Assembly: GCA_903970315.1 (NCBI GenBank)
Contig: CAJCIJ010000231.1
Coordinates: forward strand, 1-11,267
Reading direction: 5' to 3'
Length of the DNA: 11,267 bases
From: Actinomycetota bacterium
Lineage (GTDB): Bacteria; Actinomycetota; Thermoleophilia; Solirubrobacterales; Solirubrobacteraceae
The notes beneath the pieces were generated by a model that had not been told where the DNA came from, searched no databases, and saw only the letters and a list, made by a program, of their open reading frames with translations. How positions within the stretch are numbered: the first letter of the stretch is position 1; the number at the start of each line of letters is the position of its first letter. This document shows, piece by piece, positions 1 to 6,800 of this stretch. Made by a program: the position numbers and the translations under genes.

Positions 1-520
1 GCACTCCTCCGAAGACGCCAAACAGGACGGCGTAGATGTCAAAGAGCGCCGTCACGAGCATCAGGGCAAGAAAGCGCGGCACGACGAGGTTCTTGACGGG
101 GTCCACGCCGAGCACCTGGAGGGCGTCGAGCTCCTCGCGCACCTTGCGCGCGCCCAGGTCGGCGGTGATCGCGGTGCCCGCCACGCCCGCAATCACCACC
201 GAGGTGATCGTGGGGCCGATTTCACGCACCGACGCCAGCACGAAGAAGCCGCCCAGCCGATCCAGGCCGCCGATTTCGCGCAGGATGTTGGCCGCCTGGA
301 TGCCGGGGGCGCCGTAGTTGATCGCCACCGTCGTGATCATCAGTGGCAGCCACGCCAACCGCAGGACGAACAGAAACTGCGCCACGAGCTCCTCGCCGTA
401 GGGGTACGGTGGGCGCAGCGCGGAGAGAATGGTCCTCCCCGTGAGGATCATCATGTCCCCGGTCTCCTCGAGCACCACCCGGATGGGCACGAACGCTCGC
501 TGGGTAACGGTGCGGACCAT
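1..520 (-). CDS. MlaE/YrbE-family ABC transporter permease (partial, C-terminus off the left edge)
   Basis: Inner-membrane permease of an Mla/Mce-type ABC importer, which moves lipids or sterol-like substrates between envelope and cytoplasmic membrane together with an MlaF-type ATPase and Mce substrate-binding proteins. The 173 visible residues hold the family core: an REIGP motif at residues 99-103, a small-residue helix (AGVAGTAITADLGA, 111-124), and the conserved segment EELDALQVLGVDP (129-141) followed by VVPRFLA (146-152). Hydrophobic stretches lie near residues 47-68, 88-122 and 146-170. The ATG at 518-520 is the furthest upstream start, because an in-frame TAA lies three codons before it; an AGGAGGGG sequence ends 12 nt upstream. 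The gene reads out of the window, and its partners (second permease, Mce proteins) would be expected there. Family assignment is confident; the substrate is unknown. Confidence 0.9.
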   Translation of the reverse strand, partial: MVRTVTQRAFVPIRVVLEETGDMMILTGRTILSALRPPYPYGEELVAQFLFVLRLAWLPLMITTVAINYGAPGIQAANILREIGGLDRLGGFFVLASVREIGPTITSVVIAGVAGTAITADLGARKVREELDALQVLGVDPVKNLVVPRFLALMLVTALFDIYAVLFGVFGGV

Positions 521-532
521 CTTCGGTTACTA

Positions 533-540
533 CCCCTCCT
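533..540 (-). promoter_or_regulatory. Ribosome binding site of the MlaE/YrbE-type permease gene
   Basis: The minus strand reads AGGAGGGG, complementary to the 16S 3' end, 12 nt before the ATG at 520. The spacing is slightly long, but the stop codons directly upstream of the ATG rule out a start further upstream. glnA has a similar signal at the same spacing. Confidence 0.6.
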
Positions 541-650
541 CTGGCGTGGGCATGGGTCGGTGTGAGGTCCCCCTGCTCCGGCAAACTGTACGCGATGGGC
601 CCACGGCAGCGGGTACGCGCGCGCCAGGCACCGCGTGGGAGTGCTGCGGC

Positions 651-694
651 GAGCCGGTGGGCGCGCGGCGGGGAGCCGGTGGGCGCGGGGCGCG
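651..694. repeat. 22-bp tandem duplication in the divergent intergenic region
   Basis: Two adjacent 22-bp units (651-672 and 673-694) both begin with GAGCCGGTGGGCGCG, identical over 15 bp, and then diverge into different G/C-rich tails. A separate perfect 9-bp tandem repeat, GCGCGCTGG twice, lies at 719-736 just before the possible ATG at 738. The 521-752 gap between the divergent permease and lipoprotein genes must contain the promoters of both, but I see no convincing -35/-10 pair; TACAGT on the minus strand (590-585) is a weak -10 candidate for the permease. Replication slippage in G/C-rich DNA is the simplest origin of the repeats. Confidence 0.5.
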
Positions 695-752
695 GGGCGT
701 GCCGCCAACACAGCCAGGGCGCGCTGGGCGCGCTGGTATGGTGGCGCCGGCG

Positions 753-1415
753 ATGAGGTTGCCTACGTTGCACGGCCCGCGGTCCGCCGCCGGCCACGCC
801 GTCCTCCTCGGTGCATGCGGCCTGCTGGTGGCCGGATGCGGCGGCACGCAGCAGGACGCCCACGAACCGCGCGCCAGCTTTGCCGTGCAGGTCGTCAAGG
901 CGACCTTCCCGGCAAGCCAAGCCGTGGCGCGGCCGTCGGCGCTGGAACTGGAGGTCCGCAATACCGGACAGACCACCGTGCCGAACCTCTCGGTGAGCGT
1001 ACGGTCGTTCTCGGAGCGCAGTCAATACCCCGGCCTGGCCGATGCAACACGGCCTGTGTGGATCGTCGACCAGGGGCCCGGCGCGTCCCCCAACACGCCC
1101 GTGGAAACCGTGCCCTTCGACAGCCCCGGCAGCGACGAGACTGCAACGTCCAGCGTGTGGGCCGCCGGCCCGCTCCCCGCAGGCCAGACGCGGACTTTCA
1201 CATGGCAGCTTGAGCCGGTAAGCGCGGGGACCCACGAAGTCGCCTACACCGTCTCGGCGGGGCTCAACGGCAAGGCCACGGCCAGCAGCTCGGCAGGCGG
1301 CGCAGTGGCGGGCCACTTCACCGTTACGGTCGCTCCCGCTCCACCGGCAACCCACGTAAACCCGGAAACGGGCGGCGTGGAAGCCGGCGCATACCCCGTC
1401 TCTCCCGGCGCCTGA
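753..1415 (+). CDS. Secreted lipoprotein with CARDB-like (Ig-fold) mature domain, function unknown
   Basis: The N-terminus is a clear lipoprotein signal peptide: MRLP with Arg2, His7 and Arg10, a hydrophobic stretch, and the lipobox LVAGC with the lipidated cysteine at residue 29. The mature part (about 190 residues) starts with a Gly/Gln/Asp linker and has alternating hydrophobic strands, including ALELEVRNTGQTTVPNLSV, which resembles CARDB/DUF11-type beta-sandwich modules found in cell-surface proteins. The C-terminal 35 residues are Pro/Gly/Ala-rich and probably disordered. I chose the ATG at 753 because a GGTGG lies 8 nt upstream; an in-frame ATG at 738 would add five residues. The frame stays open further upstream to 429, but that extension is low-complexity Arg/Gly-rich and overlaps the permease gene on the other strand. 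The lipoprotein is divergent from the permease, so a role in envelope lipid transport is possible but not shown by the sequence. Confidence 0.75.
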   Translation: MRLPTLHGPRSAAGHAVLLGACGLLVAGCGGTQQDAHEPRASFAVQVVKATFPASQAVARPSALELEVRNTGQTTVPNLSVSVRSFSERSQYPGLADATRPVWIVDQGPGASPNTPVETVPFDSPGSDETATSSVWAAGPLPAGQTRTFTWQLEPVSAGTHEVAYTVSAGLNGKATASSSAGGAVAGHFTVTVAPAPPATHVNPETGGVEAGAYPVSPGA

Positions 1416-1450
1416 CCGTCGCCGCGCCCAGGCTCTCTGGCGGCGCCTGA

Positions 1451-1471
1451 GGGTCGCCCGCCGGGCGACCC
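1451..1471 (+). terminator. Perfect GC hairpin after the lipoprotein gene (probable terminator without U-tract)
   Basis: GGGTCGCCC (1451-1459), a three-base loop, then GGGCGACCC (1463-1471) form a perfect 9-bp stem 35 nt after the lipoprotein stop codon. No T-run follows. Such U-less hairpins are common behind genes in high-GC bacteria and may act as terminators or mRNA 3' stabilisers. It separates the lipoprotein transcript from the glnA leader. Confidence 0.55.
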
Positions 1472-1511
1472 GGCCAGGTTGGCGTGCCGCCGGAGATGTC
1501 TTTGGACGGGG

Positions 1512-1539
1512 GTCGAAACCACCGCAGGGGGTTCTCGAC
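1512..1539 (+). repeat. Imperfect inverted repeat in the glnA upstream region
   Basis: GTCGAAACC (1512-1520) and GGTTCTCGAC (1530-1539) pair with one bulged base around a 9-nt spacer. It lies about 115 bp before the glnA start. It could be a protein-binding site or a stem in the leader. I do not see the repeated GTnAC/GAAAC half-sites expected of a canonical actinobacterial GlnR box, so no regulator is assigned. Confidence 0.3.
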
Positions 1540-1560
1540 AACGGGAAAATGTCCGCACCT

Positions 1561-1583
1561 TCGGCGATGTATAGAGTCGCCGA
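1561..1583 (+). promoter_or_regulatory. 7-bp inverted repeat surrounding a -10-like TATAGA upstream of glnA
   Basis: TCGGCGA (1561-1567) and TCGCCGA (1577-1583) are perfect inverted copies separated by 9 nt. The spacer holds TATAGA (1570-1575), a plausible -10 element in an otherwise GC-rich leader, but no good -35 hexamer lies 16-18 nt upstream. If the -10 is real, the repeat is positioned like an operator that would block RNA polymerase; if the promoter is further upstream, it would be a small stem-loop in the 5' leader. Transcription from here would give a leader of about 70-80 nt before glnA. Confidence 0.3.
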
Positions 1584-1635
1584 TCCAACCTGCGACCAAG
1601 CGACAGGGTCTCGTTGCCTGCCGGCAGCGCGATCC

Positions 1636-1642
1636 AGGAGGG
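1636..1642 (+). promoter_or_regulatory. Ribosome binding site of glnA
   Basis: AGGAGGG ends 12 nt before the ATG at 1655 and is the main reason for that start. The reading frame is open further upstream to 1484, but no ribosome binding site serves an earlier start and the extra residues match nothing in the family. A second AGGAGG at 1729-1734 lies inside the gene but has no in-frame start codon at a usable distance. Confidence 0.7.
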
Positions 1643-1654
1643 CAGCGCCACAAC

Positions 1655-3160
1655 ATGCCAACAGAACGACAGAGTGCAATCCGCGACCTGGTCACCAGCG
1701 GCAAGCCCCTCACAATCGAGGGCTTCACAGGAGGATCCGACGCGAGCCCCGCCGACGTGCTCAAGATGATCGAGTCCGAGGACGTCAAGATGGTGGACCT
1801 GAAGTTCGTCGACATGCCCGGCACCTGGCAGCACATCAGCCTCGCCGGCACCACGGTCGACGAGGACTCCTTCAGCGACGGGCTTGGCTTCGACGGCTCC
1901 TCGATCCGCGGCTTCCAGAAGATCGCCGAGTCCGACATGCTGCTCATGCCGGATCCCACCACCGCATTCATTGACCCCTTCTACGAAGAGAAGACCCTGT
2001 CGCTGATCTGCGACATCCTCGACCCGATCACGCGCGAGGCCTACTCCCGCGACCCGCGCTACATCGCCAAGAAGGCGCTTGGCCACCTGAAGGAGACGGG
2101 CATTGGCGACGCCGCCTTCTTCGGCCCCGAGGCCGAGTTCTACGTGTTTGATCACGTGTCCTTTGACCAGAACAGCCACAGCGGCTTCTATGAGGTCGAG
2201 TCCGACGAGGCCTACTGGAACATGGGCGAAAAGTTCGGCGGATCCGGCAACCTGGGCCACAAGATCCGCTCTCAGGAGGGCTACTTCCCGGCGCCTCCGT
2301 CGGACACCCAGGGCGATCTGCGGGCGTTCATGGTGCTCGTGCTTGAGGGCTTGGGGATCTCGACGGAGTTCCACCACCACGAGGTCGGCGGGCCCGGCCA
2401 GGCCGAGATCGACCTGCGCTTCTCGCCCATGCTGCGCATGTGCGACATCCTGATGACGCACAAGTACGTGGTCAAGAACTGCGCTGCTGTTGCCGGAAAG
2501 TCGGCCACATTCATGCCCAAGCCGATCTTCGAAGAGAACGGCTCCGGGATGCACGTGCACCAGTCCATCTGGAAGGACGGGCAGACGCTCATGTACGACG
2601 AGGCCGGCTACGCGGGCCTGTCGGAGACAGCCGAAAGCTACCTCGCGGGCATCATCGAGCACGGCCGTGCGCTGATGGCCTTCTGCGCGCCCACCACCAA
2701 CTCCTACAGGCGTCTGGTGCCTGGGTATGAGGCTCCAGTGAACCTGGTGCACTCAAAGCGCAACCGCTCAGCTGCCGTGCGTATCCCGATGTACCTGTCC
2801 TCACCGAAGGCCAAGCGCATCGAGTTTCGCCCGCCGGACCCCATGGCCAACCCCTACCTCGCATTCAGCGCCCTGCTGATGGCCGGCCTGGACGGGATCC
2901 AGCGCGGACTGAAGCCCGGCGAGCCGGTGGACACCGATCTGTTTGAGATGTCCCCCGAGGAGCTCGCAAGCATCCCCCACGTCCCCGAGTCGCTCCCAGC
3001 GGCCATGGACGCGCTGGAAGCCGATCACGAGTTCCTGACCAAGGGCGGCGTGTTCACGGACGACCTGGTGGCCGAATGGATCCGCTACAAGCGCGAGGAG
3101 GCCGACGCAGTCAGCCTGCGGCCGCACCCATGGGAGTTCCCCATGTACTACGACGGTTGA
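1655..3160 (+). CDS. glnA: Glutamine synthetase, type I-beta
   Basis: Catalyses ATP-dependent condensation of glutamate and ammonia to glutamine, the main ammonium-assimilation step, as a cytoplasmic dodecamer. The 501-residue product covers the whole GlnA family. Landmarks: beta-grasp domain with DGSS at 80-83; FFGPEAEFYVFD with metal-binding glutamates; EFHHHEVGG at 238-246; NGSGMHVH at 295-302; GYEAP with the flap glutamate E359 in the NSYRRLVPGYEAP region; RIEFRPPDP in the C-terminal half. It aligns without large gaps to the E. coli enzyme, including the SDEAYWNMG and PHPWEFPMYY regions typical of the beta subtype. Two oddities: about 30 extra residues precede the usual N-terminus (family sequence resumes near residue 33), and the segment matching NLYDLPPEE, which carries the adenylylated tyrosine in enterics, reads DLFEMSPEE with F430 instead. 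The gene stands alone between hairpins. Function is certain; loss of adenylylation control is inferred. Confidence 0.97.
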   Translation: MPTERQSAIRDLVTSGKPLTIEGFTGGSDASPADVLKMIESEDVKMVDLKFVDMPGTWQHISLAGTTVDEDSFSDGLGFDGSSIRGFQKIAESDMLLMPDPTTAFIDPFYEEKTLSLICDILDPITREAYSRDPRYIAKKALGHLKETGIGDAAFFGPEAEFYVFDHVSFDQNSHSGFYEVESDEAYWNMGEKFGGSGNLGHKIRSQEGYFPAPPSDTQGDLRAFMVLVLEGLGISTEFHHHEVGGPGQAEIDLRFSPMLRMCDILMTHKYVVKNCAAVAGKSATFMPKPIFEENGSGMHVHQSIWKDGQTLMYDEAGYAGLSETAESYLAGIIEHGRALMAFCAPTTNSYRRLVPGYEAPVNLVHSKRNRSAAVRIPMYLSSPKAKRIEFRPPDPMANPYLAFSALLMAGLDGIQRGLKPGEPVDTDLFEMSPEELASIPHVPESLPAAMDALEADHEFLTKGGVFTDDLVAEWIRYKREEADAVSLRPHPWEFPMYYDG

Positions 3161-3174
3161 GCGACGACGTTTGA

Positions 3175-3224
3175 GCGCGCCGACGGTGGGTTGTCCCGAA
3201 CGACGACCCACCGTCGGAACGCGC
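3175..3224 (+). terminator. Long hairpin downstream of glnA (probable terminator between convergent genes)
   Basis: CCGACGGTGGGTTGTC (3180-3195) and GACGACCCACCGTCGG (3202-3217) form a 16-bp RNA stem with one G-U pair and a 6-nt loop, starting 20 nt after the glnA stop. Beyond a 2-nt bulge the stem can extend by GCGCG/CGCGC. A (CG)6 run (3220-3231) overlaps the outer arm, and TTTTT follows only at 3240-3244, so the classical U-tract position is displaced by about 22 nt. It lies between glnA and the oppositely oriented transferase gene and probably insulates both. The rest of the gap to 3325 contains only small palindromes (ACCGCGGT at 3282-3289, GCCGGCCGGC at 3315-3324). Confidence 0.75.
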
Positions 3225-3325
3225 GCGCGCGGCCATCGCTTTTTGCACACCTACCGCCGCCCAGGCCTTACGCGCTCGGGGACCGCGGTGGCGAGACACA
3301 CCCTCGTCCTCACCGCCGGCCGGCG

Positions 3326-3880
3326 TCAGGGCTGGGCCCGCCAGCAGACCCACACGATGTGCATCGGGTCGACCTCCAGCCTCGCTGCACGCCACGGTCC
3401 GCTCCGACCGTCCCGCCAGGCCGCGGGCGAGTCAAGCCGCCTGGGGTCATAGTCCAGCGCATCTCCCAGCGCCTTGGCCAGCGCCTCCTTGCTTGACCAC
3501 AGTGAGATCGCAGCGCGGTCTTGGTCGGAGTCGGTGTCCACGGCGCCGGCACGTCCCGGGTCGTGGTCGCGGGCCTGCCACGCCACCCTGCCCGACCGCT
3601 CTGCCGGCGTCATGATCGACTCCAGGAACCCCTCGTCGCAGGGCTCGATCCGCTCGATGTCCACGCCCACGGCGTCCTCGTGGCATGCCACCACCGCCAA
3701 CGGGAAGCAGTACGAGCGCGAGACACGGCCGCCGCCCATCTCCTCGCTCACCGCACGCGCGTAGGCGCGAAGATCGGCCAGATCGGCCAGGCCCGCCATG
3801 CGGGCGTCGATGAGGCGCACCCGCGGCGTCCCATCGCCGGCCACGCCGGCCACGCCGGCCATGCCGGTCATGCCGGTCAT
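3326..3880 (-). CDS. 4'-phosphopantetheinyl transferase superfamily protein, partner of the upstream NRPS
   Basis: Transfers the phosphopantetheine arm of coenzyme A to a carrier-domain serine, turning apo- into holo-carrier. Family motifs in the 184-residue product: VGVDIE at 71-76, whose D74 and E76 match the Mg-binding acids, and LWSSKEALAK at 127-136, matching the W/F-xx-KEAxxK signature (K131, E132, K136). The position usually occupied by SHS reads SRS (54-56), and the protein is shorter than Sfp-type enzymes (about 220-240 residues), so its N-terminal half is reduced. Residues 105-123 are an Asp/Arg-rich insert. The ATG at 3880 lies 5 nt after the NRPS stop; a GTG at 3892 would overlap that stop, and further in-frame ATGs follow at 3871 and 3862 within a 9-bp repeat. 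No Shine-Dalgarno is visible, so translation is probably coupled to the NRPS gene. Its likely substrate is the neighbouring carrier domain (inference from position). Confidence 0.8.
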   Translation of the reverse strand: MTGMTGMAGVAGVAGDGTPRVRLIDARMAGLADLADLRAYARAVSEEMGGGRVSRSYCFPLAVVACHEDAVGVDIERIEPCDEGFLESIMTPAERSGRVAWQARDHDPGRAGAVDTDSDQDRAAISLWSSKEALAKALGDALDYDPRRLDSPAAWRDGRSGPWRAARLEVDPMHIVWVCWRAQP

Positions 3881-3889
3881 GCCGGTCAG
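3836..3889. repeat. 9-bp tandem repeat, six units, at the start of the transferase gene
   Basis: Six consecutive 9-bp units on the plus strand, GCCGGCCAC twice, GCCGGCCAT once, GCCGGTCAT twice and GCCGGTCAG once, span the NRPS stop codon and the 5' end of the transferase gene. On the minus strand they encode tandem T-G-M and A-G-V tripeptides and supply three ATG and two GTG codons in frame. Because the unit is three codons long, gain or loss of units would keep the transferase in frame while changing the number of possible starts. Confidence 0.85.
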
Positions 3890-6800
3890 CACGGGCTGCC
3901 GGCGTGCGGCACCACGGGCGCTCCGTGCCAACGCGTCCCAGCCGGCAACTCCTCGCCGCGGAGCACAATCGAGCGCCCACCCACGCTGCATGCGCGACCC
4001 ACCCTGGTGTCGGGCAGCACAGCGCTCTCGGGGCCAAGCGTGGCGTCGGCCTCGATTGATGCCGGTCCCGTGCGCATCAGGCGGTCGTGGATCAGGTGGG
4101 TCATCAGGCACGCGCCGCGGTTGACAGCGGCACCGTCGCCCAGGTGGACAAGGTCAAACTCGGTCACCGCCAGGGTCTCAAACCAGACGTCGCGCCCGAC
4201 CTTGGCGCCCATGGCCCGCAGGTAGGCACCCATCAGCGGCGTACCCAGCCCCAGCTCCAGCAGCCATGCCCGCGCCAGCTGCTCCTGGCATGTGTTGATC
4301 AGCTCGTCGCGCCAGATGAACGGCGACCACAGCGGCCTCTGGAGAGCCGTGTAACGGCCCATGAGCAGCCACTTGGCAACCACGGTCAGGGTCGCCGCCG
4401 CAATGCCCGCAAGGGCGAGCAGGAGCGGTGCGCACAGGAGCATGGCGAGCAGGCCATCGGCGTTGCCAAGATGCTCAAGCGCCAGGAACACCCCAGTGCC
4501 CAGCAGCACCGAGACGCTCGCCGGCAGCAACATCCGCACCAGCTCGATCGACGCGCGCACGGCCACCAGGCGACGCGGCGGCGAGGTGGTGCGCGCGGGG
4601 TCCGGCCGATCCGGCACGCGCGGCAGCTCCAGCGCCGGCAGCCCCAGCCAGGAGGTGCCATCGGGCGCGCACTTTGGCGGCGTCGAGAGCACCCCTACCA
4701 GGCAGTCGTCGCCCAGCCGGGTGCCGCTGCGGAGCACCGCTCCGGGTCCGATGAACGTGCGGTCACCAATCGCGATGGGCTCGACACACAGCCAGCCGCC
4801 GCGCGCTCTGGCGGTCGCCAGGACCACATCGTCGGTCAGAAAGCTCGTGTGGCCCACGGACACAAGCGGGCTCAGGCCAACCGCCGTTGAGACCTCCGTG
4901 CGCCGCCCTACCTCGATGCCCGCCAGACGCAGCCAGGGACCGATGTACAGGCTGGCGAACATCGGGAACAGCAGCACGCGCGTGGACTCCATCAGCGCTT
5001 CCGAGAACCAGTACGCCCACGCCACTGCCCCGTCGTCGGCGTAGGTGCCCGGTCGCAGCAGCGGCCAGGTGCAGCGCAGCAGCCCTGCAACCAGCAACGC
5101 GTACGTGAGCAGGAACGTCGCTGCCACCAGCGGCGCCTCAAAGAGCATCGCCGAGGCGATCGAGCCCACCGAGCCCAGATTTACGCCCAGCGCCACGAGT
5201 ACCGCAAAGCCCGGGATCGTCGCCAGGAGCGCAAGCCCCGTCTGGATAGCCATACCCACGCCGTACATCGCCCGCCACAAGCGCCTGCGCGGCGACCGGG
5301 CCGGCGTCGCATCCGGCCACCCCTCGCCCGCGCGCCCCACATAGCGCGCCGGCGAGCCCGACCAGCGCTGGCCTGCCGGGATTGCTCCGTCGACCACCGT
5401 GCCCGGCTCGATCTCCGCGCCCTCACCCACGTCGGCGCCGGGCATCAGCAGGCAACGCGTGCCAACCCTGGCACCCGCGCCCACGCGGACCTCGCCCAGC
5501 ACCAGCTCGGCGCCGTCGATCCACCACCCCTGCACGTCCACCTGGCCCTCAAGAGTGGCGCCGTCGCCGACTGTGAGCAGGCCAGTCACCGGGGGCAGCG
5601 TGCCCAGCCGCGCCCCGCGGCCCACGCGGTCACCGCACAGACGCGCGTAGCGCCCCGCCCACGGCGTCCCCGCAAGGCCGTCGACGCGACACACCTCGGC
5701 CAGGCGCTCCACAAACCAAAGTCGGCACGCAAGCCAGCTATGGCGGCTGTAGCGGCCGGGCTGCAAGCCGCGCAGAAGCGTACGGCGCGCCGCCACCACC
5801 ATCAGGGTGCGACCCGGTGGACTAGCCACCAGCAGCCAGCCGAGCACCAGTGCAGGCACGCCCACACTTGGTCCTCCCCCTTCCCACTGGTCGTACGCAA
5901 AGATCCCCACCAGCCATTGGGCCGCAGTGAATGTCAGCAGGCCAACCACTCCGGCCAGCTGTAGTGCGCCCCACCGCGAGCGCGCCGACGACTGCGGCGC
6001 CGGTGCCGGTGCCAGTGCCTCGCCCAGAGCGTCCAGATGCTCGGCCAATGCAGCCAGCGTTCGGTGCTCGTAGACGTCCGCCACAGCCACCGACGGGAAG
6101 CGGCCGCGCAGCACCGACACCAGCTTGGCGGCCGCCAGCGAGCTACCACCGGAGGCAAAAAAGTCCGTGTCGGCGCTCACGGCCACCGGACCCAACTGCT
6201 CGATGAAGCGCTGTGCAAGCCAGGCCGCCGTACCCTCAAGGTCGGGGTCCGCCGTGCCCGCGCGATCCGGCGGAGGCCACGGCAGGGCCCTGCGGTCGAG
6301 CTTGCCCGAGCGCGCCAGCGGCAGCTCATCGACCACCACCACCACCGGCGCCAGGCCATCGGGTAGCTCCTCGGCAACAGCCGCGCGCACGTCCGCCGGC
6401 GCAACATCGCCCACCACGTAACCCACCAGTACCCCATTGCCCGCGCCCGTCTTCTGCAACGCCGCCGCTGCCGCGCGCACTCCCGGCACCGCACGGAGCC
6501 TGGCCTCGACCTCGCCCAGCTCAAGCCTGCGCCCCGCAACCTTGACCTGATCGTCGCTACGGCCCACGAACTGAAGGCCATCCACGGTCTCGCGCACCAC
6601 GTCTCCGGACCGGTATGCGCGCGCCCAGCCCAGTGCCGGCAACGGCGCAAAGCGCTCAGCGTCCAGATCGGCGTCCAGGTAACGGCCCAGGCCAACGCCC
6701 CCAATCACAAGCTCTCCGGGCTCGCCCACATCGACCGGGCAGCCGTCGTCATCGACCACAGCCACATCCCAGCCCGCCAGCGCCCAGCCGATCAGCACCG

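Noticed and set aside
1472..1654. Glutamine riboswitch or GlnR operator upstream of glnA
   Set aside because: I could not find the conserved glutamine-riboswitch core or the spaced GTnAC/GAAAC half-sites; only simple inverted repeats are visible.
222..1679. 485-codon minus-strand open frame across the permease, the gap and the lipoprotein gene
   Set aside because: It is out of frame with the true permease on the same strand and crosses a hairpin and a promoter region; its product is Arg/Gly/Pro-rich low complexity.
1244..2752. 502-codon open frame antisense to glnA
   Set aside because: It lies opposite conserved GlnA motifs and has the composition of a shadow frame, with no start signal or recognisable domain.
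3836..3889. CRISPR array suggested by regularly repeated units
   Set aside because: The units are only 9 bp, directly adjacent without spacers, and coding.
3881..4111. Longer N-terminus for the phosphopantetheinyl transferase (start at 4111)
   Set aside because: It would overlap more than 220 bp of the synthetase's conserved C-terminal domain, and the extra residues are Arg/Gly-rich with no match to the family.
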